Shown in pieces: positions 54,234 through 63,490 of a stretch of 64,000 nucleotides of DNA (the stretch's first letter is position 1; each line of letters starts with the position of its first letter). Location: contig CANMWG010000001.1 in the NCBI GenBank assembly GCA_947501555.1, positions 496,001-560,000 on the forward strand, written 5' to 3'. The DNA comes from an uncultured Paracoccaceae bacterium (GTDB lineage Bacteria; Pseudomonadota; Alphaproteobacteria; Rhodobacterales; Rhodobacteraceae). The position numbers and the translations under genes are program-made. The notes beneath the pieces are model-generated. The model saw only the letters and a list, made by a program, of their open reading frames with translations. It made no database searches and was not told where the DNA came from.

Positions 54234-55418
54234 TTAACGGTAACCGATTGTGGAATATACGCCATCCGCAAATTCGACTTCCTGATAGTTGCCCGCACTT
54301 TCGCCAGGTCCGATCAGTTCCACCGCAGAGGCGCCAACGTAGTCGATTTCTTCACCCGCCGCGAGCAATTCAAGACCTTTTTGCAGTTCACCAGGCATGA
54401 TCTCGACGCCGGGGGCGTTGGCCACATCAAACACGTGGTCTTTGAAATCAGCGGAATCGGAGGAACCCGCAGCCTGCATCGCCAGCATGATCAAGGCAGC
54501 TGCGTCGTAGGATTCAGGTGAGAACGCGCCTGTGCCATCAAATCCGGCAGCCTCGGCCAGTTCTACATAAAGTCCAGCACCGGCATTGTCAGTACCTGGG
54601 TAGGCCCCGAAGGAACCTTCTAGCTCATCACCGAAGTTTTCGTTCAGTTTTTCACCGATCATCCCATCTGGCATGTAGAATGTGTCAAATGCACCGCTAT
54701 CCAGCGCGGACCGGATCACACCGGACCCACCTTGGTCAACATATCCAGCGACAACCAGAACTTCGCCACCTGCAGAGGCTAACGCACCAACTTCTGCAGA
54801 GTAGTCGGCTTTGCCGTCTTCATGCGCTGCAGAGATTGTGACAGTCCCGCCAGCCGCTTCGAATTCCGCTTGGAATGCGTCTGCCAGACCTTTGCCGTAG
54901 TCATTGTTGGTGTAAGTCAGGGCGACTTCGCTGACGCCGCGATCTTGCAAAATGTTGGTGATAATTACACCCTGACGCGCGTCAGAAGGGGCTGTCCGGA
55001 AGAACAACCCGTCATCTTCCGCTGTGGACAGGCCAGGCGATGTGGCGGAAGGTGAAATCATAACAACGCCATTGGCACGCGCCACATTGGCGAGGATCGC
55101 GCCGGTGACACCGGAACAATCTGCCCCCATGATCGCGTTCACCCCATCGGAAGTGATCAGACGCTCAGCCGCAGCCGTTGCCGCACCTGCATCAATACAT
55201 GTGCTGTCACCCCGGACAGACGTGACTGTCGAACCATCTAATAGCGCGCCAGATGCAGTGACTTCTGCCATAGCCAGTTCGGCGCCGGAACCCATGGCGG
55301 GGGTGATGGATTCAAGTGGCCCCGTAAAGCCAAGAATCACACCGATTTTGATGTCTTCCGCTTGTGCGCCACCTGCGATCATCGCCACGGCCGATGTGGC
55401 CAATAGTAGATTTCTCAT
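54234..55418 (-). CDS. livK: Branched-chain amino-acid-type ABC substrate-binding protein
   Basis: Periplasmic receptor of the importer, 394 residues. It has a Sec signal peptide (MRNLLLATSAVAMIAGGAQAE, cut after AQA), then the type I fold start IKIGVILGFTGPLESITPAMG, MGADCSGVTGAILANVARANGV and ALTYTNNDYGKGLADAF. ATG at 55418 has AGGGAG upstream; the longer open frame to 55739 is non-coding and runs into the DUF1499 gene region. It is first in the operon; the ligand may be an amino acid or amide. Confidence 0.94.
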   Translation of the reverse strand: MRNLLLATSAVAMIAGGAQAEDIKIGVILGFTGPLESITPAMGSGAELAMAEVTASGALLDGSTVTSVRGDSTCIDAGAATAAAERLITSDGVNAIMGADCSGVTGAILANVARANGVVMISPSATSPGLSTAEDDGLFFRTAPSDARQGVIITNILQDRGVSEVALTYTNNDYGKGLADAFQAEFEAAGGTVTISAAHEDGKADYSAEVGALASAGGEVLVVAGYVDQGGSGVIRSALDSGAFDTFYMPDGMIGEKLNENFGDELEGSFGAYPGTDNAGAGLYVELAEAAGFDGTGAFSPESYDAAALIMLAMQAAGSSDSADFKDHVFDVANAPGVEIMPGELQKGLELLAAGEEIDYVGASAVELIGPGESAGNYQEVEFADGVYSTIGYR

Positions 55419-55497
55419 TTTAGTCTCCCTGTTCACTCTCTGTACATTGGAGAAGAGATTATCAGGCAGTTTCCAAAAGGAAAGCCGGAAGGCGCAT

Positions 55498-56244
55498 TTA
55501 GGAACTGCTGCCAAACGCGTTAATAAAGCCACGCACCCGCTTTGCATTCTGACCGCGGTCTCCGCGACCAACCCGTGAAACGCTGCGCAGGTCCACGCGG
55601 CTGCCTGCGTCATCTTCGGACACAACGACAACAATATCGTCAATAAACGCAAAGAATGGGGTCTTGTCCGAGGCTTCAAAGCGCAGCGCATCATCGTCTT
55701 GCGCCACGATATCCCAGCCAAGCGTTTGTGCAGTTGCAATCGCTTGGTCGAATGCCTCGGCAGGCGCGAGGCCGGTTATGATGGGTGCGATATCCGGAAA
55801 CGCGGATTCCTGATGGGCTGCGACTTCGGCACCACCGTAAACAAGCGTATTCCGCGCACCGGGCCGATTATCGTCAAGAAAGGTGAAGACGGGTGGGTTG
55901 ACCGTATCGGTGCTGATGTCGTGGATCGGGGGGAAACGTTGTGGCGGATTGATCTTGTTGATGATCGTCGGCGACAGCACCATAAGTCCGAGCACCAGTC
56001 CCATAATCGGTTTAGCGACGCCTGACCGGTCTTTACGGCCCAAAACATAAATCAGACACACAATAGACAGTGCGCAGATGGCGTAACCGATGGGATCATT
56101 TCCCTGTCGGCTGTATTGCATCCCTGTGATGGGTTCCCAGAGACCCAACTGCGCTCCAAAAACAAACATTGCCGCCGTAACGGCGCCCAGAAGCGCCAAG
56201 AGCAACGTGATTGTCGCAAATTTCGATTTCTTGATGGTCTGCAT
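55498..56244 (-). CDS. DUF1499 domain membrane protein
   Basis: 248 residues. Three hydrophobic spans (about 10-33, 50-67, 76-95) are followed by a DUF1499 domain from about 110 to the end, with RFPPIHDISTDTVNPPVF, the domain's usual opening, and ARVRGFINAF-like closing residues (NAKRVRGFINAFG). The function of the domain is unknown. ATG at 56244 has AGGAGA about 9 bases upstream. It lies between the GlxA-type regulator and the Liv-type operon on the same strand, with separate spacing. Confidence 0.82.
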   Translation of the reverse strand: MQTIKKSKFATITLLLALLGAVTAAMFVFGAQLGLWEPITGMQYSRQGNDPIGYAICALSIVCLIYVLGRKDRSGVAKPIMGLVLGLMVLSPTIINKINPPQRFPPIHDISTDTVNPPVFTFLDDNRPGARNTLVYGGAEVAAHQESAFPDIAPIITGLAPAEAFDQAIATAQTLGWDIVAQDDDALRFEASDKTPFFAFIDDIVVVVSEDDAGSRVDLRSVSRVGRGDRGQNAKRVRGFINAFGSSS

Positions 56245-56359
56245 GTTGCGTATCTCCTGTGGCGCATTTGTTTCGTGAAATAACAATGACCTAGATACGC
56301 TTGTGGGTTAGCCTTTACAGGCCGCGATACCACTCTGTCCACCCGATATTATGCATTCG

Positions 56360-57376
56360 TTAGACGGAGAGTCGCCCGGCATGGCTGCCACGTTCCCGGT
56401 AAGGCGTGGTGTCATAATGCGACCGATAGCATTTGGAAAAATGCGATGGTGACGCAAAGCCGCAAGCCAGCGCGACGTTGATCACGGTCATATCTGTCTG
56501 CATAAGCAGATTGCGCGCCTTTTGCAGCCGCAGCTCCATGTAATAGCGCTTTGGACTGCGGGATAGATAACGCCGGAACAGCCGTTCCAGCTGGCGGGTG
56601 GACATGCCAACGTCTTTGGCCAGTGTTGCAGGGCTAATCGGCTCCTCGATGCTTTGCTCCATCATCTGAATGACGCGGGACAGTTTTGGATGCCGCACAC
56701 CAATGCGTGTCGGGATCGAAAGACGTTGGGTGTCCTGATCGGTGCGGATTGACGAATAGATCATGATATCAGCCACTGCATTGGCCAAATCCTCACCGTG
56801 ATCATCAGCGATGATTTTCAACATCAGATCAATTGAAGCGGTGCCACCAGCGGTTGTGATCCGGTTGCCATCAACCACGAAGACTGACTTTGTCAGGTCC
56901 ACATCTTCAAACTCTTCTGCAAAGCTGTCTTGATTTTCCCAATGGATTGTCGCGCGCTTGCCATCCAACAAACCGGCGCGCGCCATTGTGTAACCTGCCG
57001 TGCAGAGCCCGGCAATTGTGACGCCCCGACGTGATTCACGGCGCAACCAGCCCAACAGCTTTTTTGTCGTGGCGTCCTTGATGTTGAGACCACCGCAAAG
57101 AACGATTGTGTCATCACGCTCAAGTTCGGCTAGATCATCTTGCAGGCGAAATTCGCACCCGTTGGAACAGACAACATGTGTTCCGCTTTCACCGACAATT
57201 TGCCAACTATAAAGCGTCTTGGCCGCCGTCTGGTTTGCGATGCGCAGGCTATCAAGGGCTGAGGCGAATGAGAGCATTGTAAAATCTTGCATCAACACAA
57301 AGACAAACCGGCGTGGTTTGCCGCTATGTTCAACGTCGACGATATGCTGGTCTGTTTGCATGGTTGCCTGTGCCAT
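56360..57376 (-). CDS. GlxA-family transcriptional regulator (DJ-1/PfpI + AraC)
   Basis: 338 residues. The N-terminal amidotransferase-like DJ-1/PfpI domain (about 22-195) contains FVFVLMQDFTMLSFASALDSLRIAN and AGLCTAGYTMARAGLLDGKRATIHW with a cysteine at the nucleophile elbow. The C-terminal AraC domain (about 230-335) has ISPATLAKDVGMSTRQLERLFRRYLSRSP and MTVINVALACGFASPSHFSKCYR. Known relatives (GbdR, CdhR, ArgR) control betaine, carnitine or arginine use. The target is unknown; nearby candidates are the Liv-type operon and the MttB-like gene. It diverges from the DAHP synthase gene. Confidence 0.92.
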   Translation of the reverse strand: MAQATMQTDQHIVDVEHSGKPRRFVFVLMQDFTMLSFASALDSLRIANQTAAKTLYSWQIVGESGTHVVCSNGCEFRLQDDLAELERDDTIVLCGGLNIKDATTKKLLGWLRRESRRGVTIAGLCTAGYTMARAGLLDGKRATIHWENQDSFAEEFEDVDLTKSVFVVDGNRITTAGGTASIDLMLKIIADDHGEDLANAVADIMIYSSIRTDQDTQRLSIPTRIGVRHPKLSRVIQMMEQSIEEPISPATLAKDVGMSTRQLERLFRRYLSRSPKRYYMELRLQKARNLLMQTDMTVINVALACGFASPSHFSKCYRSHYDTTPYRERGSHAGRLSV

Positions 57377-57543
57377 ATGTTTGTTGGGCGGACCTCATCA
57401 GTTTTGTTCTGATCGTTCAAGAGGGATAATTTAGTCGTGCTTCGATCCGATATCGATTTGCCATTGGCCCGCGTGGTTGCACGCGTTATACGCAGCCACC
57501 GAAGGCGCATTAGGCCCTTCACATATTGATATGGAGCAAGACG

Positions 57544-58914
57544 ATGACTGACTGGCAAAAATCTGACTGGCGCAACAAGCCCCGGGTTCAGATGCCTGAG
57601 TATACTGACGCAGCCGCCCTTAGCGCTGTTGAAGCGCGCCTTGCCAGCTATCCACCCTTGGTATTTGCCGGTGAGGCCCGCAAGTTGAAATCCGAACTGG
57701 CTGCTGTCAGCCGTGGCGAGGCATTCTTGTTGCAGGGCGGCGATTGTGCCGAAAGCTTTGCGGAATTCGCAGCAGACGGCATTCGTGACACGTTTAAGGT
57801 CATGTTGCAGATGGCGATGGTCTTGACCTATGGTGCCAAAGTTCCCGTGGTCAAAGTCGGCCGGATGGCCGGTCAAATGGCCAAGCCGCGCTCGGCCCCG
57901 ACTGAGACCGTCGATGGCGTCGAGCTGCCAAGCTACCGTGGTGATATCATCAATGGTTTTGACTTTACTTCTGACAGCCGCATTCCTGATCCTGAGCGGA
58001 TGCTGCAGGCCTACCTACAGGCTGCCGCCACGCTGAACCTGTTGCGCGCATTCTCGACCGGTGGTTTTGCCAATGTGCATGAGGTCCACAAATGGACCCT
58101 GGGCTTTACTGACCAAAATGAGGTTAAGAAATACAGCGATATGGCGGGTCGGATCAGCGATACACTTGATTTCATGGAGGCCGCCGGTCTGACCACTGAA
58201 ACCAACCACGAATTGCAGACGGTTGATTTCTACACAAGTCATGAAGCGTTGTTGCTGGAATATGAAGAAGCGCTGTGTCGTCTGGATTCGACCTCTGGCA
58301 AATGGCTTGCAGGCTCAGGGCACATGATCTGGATTGGCGACCGGACCCGTCAGCCTGATGGGGCGCATGTGGAATTCTGCAAAGGTGTGCAGAACCCCAT
58401 TGGTCTGAAATGCGGACCGTCCATGACGTCCGGCCATCTCAAATCGTTGATGGCGTCTTTGAACCCGCAAAACGAAGCTGGGCGTCTGACGTTGATTGCC
58501 CGTTTTGGGGCCGGGTCTGTGGGTGAGCATTTGCCACGTCTGATCCGTGCTGTCGAAGAAGAAGGTGCCAACGTTGTTTGGACCTGTGATGCGATGCACG
58601 GCAACACGATCAAATCCTCAACAGGGTACAAGACCCGCCCGTTTGAAAGTGTGCTGCGCGAGGTGAAGGAATTCTTCGCTGTCCACAACGCAGAAGGCAC
58701 AATCCCAGGCGGTGTGCATTTTGAAATGACAGGCAAGGATGTCACCGAATGCACGGGCGGCGTGCGCGCTGTTACGGATGAGGATCTGTCCAGCCGGTAT
58801 CACACGGCTTGTGATCCACGCCTGAACGCATCGCAATCGCTAGAACTTGCATTCTTGGTGGCGGAAGAGCTTTCGGCCCGCCGCACAACCATGCAGCAGG
58901 CCAAAGCGGGTTAA
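57544..58914 (+). CDS. Class II 3-deoxy-7-phosphoheptulonate (DAHP) synthase
   Basis: First step of the shikimate pathway: phosphoenolpyruvate plus erythrose 4-phosphate to DAHP. 456 residues, plant-type (class II). Motifs are [48 protein letters not shown] and the metal-site region [16 protein letters not shown] at 57544 has GGAG 9 bases upstream; an in-frame TTG at 57526 is not needed. Its stop faces the PAS-protein stop across a single base. Regulation by aromatic amino acids is not visible here. Confidence 0.96.
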   Translation: MTDWQKSDWRNKPRVQMPEYTDAAALSAVEARLASYPPLVFAGEARKLKSELAAVSRGEAFLLQGGDCAESFAEFAADGIRDTFKVMLQMAMVLTYGAKVPVVKVGRMAGQMAKPRSAPTETVDGVELPSYRGDIINGFDFTSDSRIPDPERMLQAYLQAAATLNLLRAFSTGGFANVHEVHKWTLGFTDQNEVKKYSDMAGRISDTLDFMEAAGLTTETNHELQTVDFYTSHEALLLEYEEALCRLDSTSGKWLAGSGHMIWIGDRTRQPDGAHVEFCKGVQNPIGLKCGPSMTSGHLKSLMASLNPQNEAGRLTLIARFGAGSVGEHLPRLIRAVEEEGANVVWTCDAMHGNTIKSSTGYKTRPFESVLREVKEFFAVHNAEGTIPGGVHFEMTGKDVTECTGGVRAVTDEDLSSRYHTACDPRLNASQSLELAFLVAEELSARRTTMQQAKAG

Positions 58915-58915
58915 A

Positions 58916-59557
58916 TTACCCGTTATTGACGACCAACCGAAGGACGCGGCCTGCTGGGCTGCGTTCTTTTGGTTTTTCAGGGCGCGGGATTGACTGGACA
59001 CTGGCCAACTGCGGGGCCTGAGGTTCGTGGCGAATAGGGACGCCTTGTGCGATTTCAAACCGGCGCGGGCGGTTGCCGCGGTTGCCGTCTGTGACCAGTG
59101 CACCAAGGATCCGCGTCGTGTCACCCTTTGCATCGCGCAATGGCAGCAACAACATCGTGCCGGTCACCTCATTGCGCAGTAACGAGCCGTGCGAAACCAC
59201 CTGAATGGATACAATCGCAGGCGATTTAAACGCGCTTTCGACAAGTTCGGCGATCTGGTCGCGGGCATCAGGTACAAAGAATGCGCTGACAGGCATGCCG
59301 CGTGCATCCATTTTCAACAGATCGTGCAACTGCTGACCGGCGACCCGCATCCGGGCGACGCCAGGGGCTACACGCTGCAGGATAAATGCATGCGGCAGGG
59401 CTTCGTCGATTTGACGTGGTTCGATATCATTGCGTGATGGGATCCGCTGTGCATGACGCAGGGCGCGCCAGTACTTCTCGAGGCTCTGCAGTGTTGGGTT
59501 CCGTGGTGTCGCGGAATCGGTACGGCGGCGTTGCGGTATTTCGGTAACAATGTTCAT
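58916..59557 (-). CDS. PAS-domain (PAS_5 type) protein
   Basis: 213 residues, soluble. The PAS_5 region runs from about 24 to 165 (LEKYWRALRHAQRIPSRNDIEP, then ALPHAFILQRVAPGVARMRVAGQQLHDLL), a layout widespread in alphaproteobacteria. The C-terminal about 50 residues are proline-rich and basic and end RVLRLVVNNG. There is no output domain, so it may bind a ligand or a protein partner. The role is unknown. It is convergent with the DAHP synthase gene, and 194 bases of non-coding DNA separate it from yicC. Confidence 0.8.
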   Translation of the reverse strand: MNIVTEIPQRRRTDSATPRNPTLQSLEKYWRALRHAQRIPSRNDIEPRQIDEALPHAFILQRVAPGVARMRVAGQQLHDLLKMDARGMPVSAFFVPDARDQIAELVESAFKSPAIVSIQVVSHGSLLRNEVTGTMLLLPLRDAKGDTTRILGALVTDGNRGNRPRRFEIAQGVPIRHEPQAPQLASVQSIPRPEKPKERSPAGRVLRLVVNNG

Positions 59558-59751
59558 AATGACCTCAAGTGGCTGAGCGGTAGCCGGTGTCCCGACTGTC
59601 GCAGATTTTCGTTAATAGGAATTTAACAAATCTTACCGCCCAGTTCACTTAATTAAGTGTTAAACGGTTAATCTGGGTTTCAAGGCGGACTTGCCCCGCA
59701 TGCTGTTTTTCACGTAGGTCCTGTTCCAGACAACGTAAAACAGGACACTTC

Positions 59752-60642
59752 ATGACGAAATCGATGACTGCATTTGCGAGCCGAACTGGCGCGCTTGGCC
59801 TTGTGTCTTGGAGCTGGGAAATGCGCGGTGTGAACGCCCGCGGGCTTGATTTGCGTATTCGGGTGCCTGATGGATTAGCCGGGCTTGAACAGAACCTGCG
59901 CACCACATTGACCAAAGCACTGACGCGCGGCAACGTGACGGTCAATCTACGCTTTACCCGTGAAGAAACCAGCAAAGGTCTGGCTATCGACGAAGCGCAG
60001 CTGGAAGGCGTCCTGTCCGCCTTGGATGCGGTACAGGAACGCGCCTTTGCGATGGGCGTCACCTTGGGTCAGCCCACAGCCGCTGATGTCTTGGCCCAAC
60101 GTGGGGTCTTGGTTGCGGCGCAGCCCGACGATGATTCCGAGGCGCTCGTGGAAGCATTGATCGCAGATGTTGGCCCCTTGGTGTTTGACTTTGCAACAAT
60201 GCGTGAAAGTGAGGGCGCGGTTTTGGGCCAACTTATCGCAGATCAGTTGACACAGATTGCTGCGCTGACGGAACGTGCGATCCAAGCGTCCGAGGATCGT
60301 GCGCCTCAGGTCAAAGCCAACCTGACCGCAGCGCTGCAGCGCGTTATGGAAGATGTCAGCGGTGTAGATGAAGGGCGGGTCGCCCAAGAGCTTGCGGTGC
60401 TTGCTGTCAAATCCGACGTGACCGAAGAAATCGACCGGTTGCGGGCCCATGTGGCCGCCGCGCGCGCACTTTTGGCAGCACCCGAGGCGTCGGGACGAAA
60501 ACTGGATTTTCTAGCACAAGAATTTAACCGTGAGGCGAATACCCTTTGCGCCAAAGCGCAGTCCACGGATCTGACAGCGATTGGATTGGATTTGAAAGCT
60601 GTGATCGACCAGATGCGTGAACAGATTCAGAATGTGGAGTAA
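59752..60642 (+). CDS. yicC: YicC/YloC-family endoribonuclease
   Basis: 296 residues. The start (TKSMTAFASRTG) and N-terminal WEMRGVNARGLDLRIRVPDGLAGLE, with the C-terminal GRKLDFLAQEFNREANTLCAKAQ, are the family hallmarks; the last segment is the DUF1732 region with conserved acidic residues. Members cleave RNA and affect small-RNA turnover. gmk follows 3 bases later, the usual yicC-gmk pairing. Confidence 0.93.
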   Translation: MTKSMTAFASRTGALGLVSWSWEMRGVNARGLDLRIRVPDGLAGLEQNLRTTLTKALTRGNVTVNLRFTREETSKGLAIDEAQLEGVLSALDAVQERAFAMGVTLGQPTAADVLAQRGVLVAAQPDDDSEALVEALIADVGPLVFDFATMRESEGAVLGQLIADQLTQIAALTERAIQASEDRAPQVKANLTAALQRVMEDVSGVDEGRVAQELAVLAVKSDVTEEIDRLRAHVAAARALLAAPEASGRKLDFLAQEFNREANTLCAKAQSTDLTAIGLDLKAVIDQMREQIQNVE

Positions 60643-60645
60643 CTG

Positions 60646-61284
60646 ATGTCGCGACGTGGCCTTTTGATCATCCTTTCATCGCCCTCTGGGGCTGGGAAAT
60701 CCACGCTGGCAAGGCGCTTGCGCAATTGGGACGATACGCTGCGCTTTTCGGTGTCAGCCACAACCCGACCCGCGCGAGAAGGCGAAGTTGAGGGGCAGGA
60801 TTACTTTTTTGTGTCGGTCGCAGACTTTCAGGCGGGGGTGGCGGAGGGCGAAATGCTGGAACATGCACGGGTCTTTGGCAACTACTATGGCTCGCCACAA
60901 GCCCCGGTAAAGGCGGCCGTTGATGCGGGGCGTGACGTCCTGTTTGATATCGACTGGCAAGGCGCACAGCAGATCAGTAACTCGGCTCTACAAGAACATG
61001 TCTTATCGATCTTCATTCTGCCTCCTTCGATCACCGAATTGCATAGGCGCTTGGTTAAACGGGGGCAGGACGCCGAGGATGTCATTGAGAAGCGGATGCA
61101 AAAGAGTTGGGACGAGATTAGCCATTGGGACGGGTATGACTATGTTTTGGTGAATGACGACCTGGACCAAACTGAGGATAAGCTGAAGACGATCATCGGT
61201 GCCGAACGCCTGCGCCGGTCACAGCAACCTTCCTTGGTTGATCATGTGCGTCAGCTGCAGACGGAATTCGGGGAACGGGTATGA
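60646..61284 (+). CDS. gmk: Guanylate kinase
   Basis: Phosphorylates GMP to GDP; it pairs functionally with guaA (22890-24449) and hpt. 212 residues. The P-loop is [10 protein letters not shown], followed by the GMP-binding [21 protein letters not shown] and [11 protein letters not shown]. The start is ATG at 60646 just after yicC. Its stop overlaps the next gene by four bases (ATGA). Confidence 0.96.
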   Translation: MSRRGLLIILSSPSGAGKSTLARRLRNWDDTLRFSVSATTRPAREGEVEGQDYFFVSVADFQAGVAEGEMLEHARVFGNYYGSPQAPVKAAVDAGRDVLFDIDWQGAQQISNSALQEHVLSIFILPPSITELHRRLVKRGQDAEDVIEKRMQKSWDEISHWDGYDYVLVNDDLDQTEDKLKTIIGAERLRRSQQPSLVDHVRQLQTEFGERV

Positions 61285-61802
61285 GCCTTTATGCGCTTGG
61301 CAATATTGCACCACAGGTTGCAGCGGAGGCTTGGGTTGCTCCGGGCTGTCACATTATTGGACATGTGAGCTTGGCTGCCAAAACCTCGGTTTGGTTCGGC
61401 AGCACGCTGCGCGGCGACAATGAATTGATCGCGGTGGGTGAGGGCAGCAATATTCAGGAAAACTGCGTACTGCATACAGACATGGGGTTTCCGCTGACGA
61501 TCGGCGTTGGTTGCACGGTGGGCCATAAAGCGATGCTGCATGGATGCACCATCGGTGAAAACAGCCTGATCGGGATGGGGGCGACGGTATTGAATGGTGC
61601 GGTGATCGGGGCCAATTGCCTGATCGGGGCAGGGGCGTTGATTACAGAAGGCAAGGTGATCCCGGATGGCTCTCTTGTGATGGGCGCGCCTGGCAAAGTG
61701 ATCCGCGAACTGGATGCGAATGCCATCAACGGGCTGAAGATGTCCGCACTCCATTACCAAGAGAATGCAGCACGCTTCGCGCAAGAATTGCGCCCGCTTT
61801 AG
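61281..61802 (+). CDS. Gamma-class carbonic anhydrase family protein
   Basis: 173 residues, left-handed beta-helix trimer fold. Hexapeptide repeats are clear ([23 protein letters not shown]). The three zinc histidines fall in the pattern of this family ([20 protein letters not shown]), along with the conserved RGDNE. Close relatives include YrdA/PaaY, often with weak or no carbonic anhydrase activity. ATGA overlap with gmk. The stop overlaps the stop of the convergent 129-residue gene by four bases. Confidence 0.9.
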   Translation: MSLYALGNIAPQVAAEAWVAPGCHIIGHVSLAAKTSVWFGSTLRGDNELIAVGEGSNIQENCVLHTDMGFPLTIGVGCTVGHKAMLHGCTIGENSLIGMGATVLNGAVIGANCLIGAGALITEGKVIPDGSLVMGAPGKVIRELDANAINGLKMSALHYQENAARFAQELRPL

Positions 61803-62188
61803 AATTCGGCGGGCATGAGTAACAGATCAAAATCAAGTTCCGGTGCAAAGGACCTGATTTCGCTGCGGATCAGATCAGCATCGGGCAAATCATCGGCAAT
61901 TGCGCGGTATTTTCCGTTGAACTGCAGCTCTGTCAGCTTGGCCGCAACGTCTACGGCGTCAAAATCATCGCCAACCAAGGGCGATAAGATGATTTCTGGT
62001 TCCACGTCCTGCACAACCTCGGCGGTAAGTGACTTAATTTCGATATATCGATAGTCAGCGAGGGTGGTTTTCATACGACCTTCGGCTTCCCAACGGGCTA
62101 AGTCGCCAACAATCAGTGTGTTGTTAGAAAGGTGGCCTATGACCTCAGGGAGTTGAGTGTTGGTCTTCCGCTGCGATTGTGGTGACAT
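61799..62188 (-). CDS. Hypothetical protein, possible degenerate receiver-like fold
   Basis: 129 residues, soluble, no signal. Not recognised. The order of hydrophobic strands and helices ([71 protein letters not shown]) resembles a response-regulator receiver domain in which the phospho-acceptor position carries no aspartate (IILSPLVG). That reading is an inference from pattern only. It is convergent with the carbonic anhydrase gene and divergent from phoR, so a link to phosphate control is possible but unproven. Confidence 0.55.
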   Translation of the reverse strand: MSPQSQRKTNTQLPEVIGHLSNNTLIVGDLARWEAEGRMKTTLADYRYIEIKSLTAEVVQDVEPEIILSPLVGDDFDAVDVAAKLTELQFNGKYRAIADDLPDADLIRSEIRSFAPELDFDLLLMPAEF

Positions 62189-62346
62189 GTTAGCCTCAAC
62201 AAAATAATTTATACTATGAGTGGTTCAGTGATGAGTTAACGCTGGGGTTGCACGGTTTGTTCCCTGAGTATGAAAAATTATTTAACCAAGCTGTGGACAT
62301 ATACCCGAAAGCGAGACCAGTATTTGCAAAAATTTGGGGATCGCAG

Positions 62347-63375
62347 ATGACAGCAGAACGTATTGCCACAGTCTTAGAGGCATTGCCGATGCCGGTCCTT
62401 TTGATCGGACCGGATGAACGCGTGCGCGCGGCCAATGCGCCGCTGGATGTGGTGTTGGGGACAAACTTGATTGGACGGCACTACATTACGGCCTTGCGCC
62501 AACCGGCACTGATCGATGCAATTGCCAAGGTCCGGCAATCCGGCGGCACGGCGGCTACTCGCTTTGTCGGCCGGGATGGGGACAGGGATACGACCTACCG
62601 AGTGTCATTGGCTGCCGCTGAGGGTGATATCGTTTTGTCATTTGAAGATCAGACAGCGGCCGAGGAGGCTGGTAAGATGCGCCGCGATTTTGTTGCCAAT
62701 GTCAGCCACGAACTGCGCACACCTTTGACCGCGCTATTGGGGTTCATCGAAACGCTCAGCGGTGCGGCCCGTGATGATGCCAAGGCCCGAGAAAGGTTTC
62801 TGGAAATCATGGCGCATGAGGCTAGTCGAATGACCCGTTTGGTCGATGACTTGCTGTCGCTAAGCCGTGTGGAAGAAGACGAACGGGTGCGCCCGCGCGA
62901 GCATGTTGATTTGGCCGCACTTTTATCGTCCGTGATCAAAGGGTTGGAACCCCAGGCTGAGAGTGCCGGTGTGACCGTAACACTCGCTGGGGCCGGCCAA
63001 GACGAAATGGTGCCCGGTGATGCAGGCCAGCTGGTGCAAGTGTTTACGAACCTTGTTGAGAACGGGATAAAGTACGGTGCCGCAGGAAAATCCGTGACGG
63101 TCACCCTTTCGCCAAAGGAACAGCATCCGCGTTTGCGGGCGGAAGGTGTGCAAATTAGCGTCGCGGATCAGGGGGAAGGCATTGCGTCCCACCATCTGGC
63201 GCGCTTGACCGAGCGGTTCTACCGCGTCGATAATCACCGCTCACGCGAGGTTGGGGGCACCGGGTTGGGGCTTGCTATCGTCAAGCATATTGTGAACCGG
63301 CACCGGGGCCGTTTGCTGATTGAAAGTGAACAGGGTGAGGGCACCACGGTGTCTGTTTTTCTACCCTCAAGTTGA
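62347..63375 (+). CDS. phoR: Phosphate-regulon sensor histidine kinase, PhoR-like
   Basis: 342 residues: an N-terminal PAS domain (about 5-105), phosphoacceptor FVANVSHELRTPLTALLGFIETL with H121, and a HATPase domain with LVQVFTNLVENGIKYG and GGTGLGLAIVKHIVNRHRG, matching PhoR in detail. No membrane span is visible at either start considered (ATG 62347 with GGGGA upstream, or TTG 62248), so it appears cytoplasmic, unlike E. coli PhoR. A Pho box and pstS follow directly, supporting the call. Confidence 0.9.
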   Translation: MTAERIATVLEALPMPVLLIGPDERVRAANAPLDVVLGTNLIGRHYITALRQPALIDAIAKVRQSGGTAATRFVGRDGDRDTTYRVSLAAAEGDIVLSFEDQTAAEEAGKMRRDFVANVSHELRTPLTALLGFIETLSGAARDDAKARERFLEIMAHEASRMTRLVDDLLSLSRVEEDERVRPREHVDLAALLSSVIKGLEPQAESAGVTVTLAGAGQDEMVPGDAGQLVQVFTNLVENGIKYGAAGKSVTVTLSPKEQHPRLRAEGVQISVADQGEGIASHHLARLTERFYRVDNHRSREVGGTGLGLAIVKHIVNRHRGRLLIESEQGEGTTVSVFLPSS

Positions 63376-63376
63376 G

Positions 63377-63409
63377 TGTCATAAAACTTTTACACAACTG
63401 TCACAAAAG
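63377..63409 (+). promoter_or_regulatory. Pho box, three 11-base repeats
   Basis: Three successive 11-base units begin at 63377 (TGTCATAAAAC), 63388 (TTTTACACAAC) and 63399 (TGTCACAAAAG). The first and third match the PhoB half-site TGTCA plus an A-rich six-base spacer; the middle is weaker (TTACA). They start 2 bases after the phoR stop and 82 bases before the pstS ATG. Binding by PhoB is inferred from the match and the position. Confidence 0.85.
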
Positions 63410-63490
63410 CGTTGGGCAAGCCCACGTAAACGGGCCGAGATGATGGCACGGCTCGCGTGCGATCAATGTTTGACTGACAGGAGTGATTTG

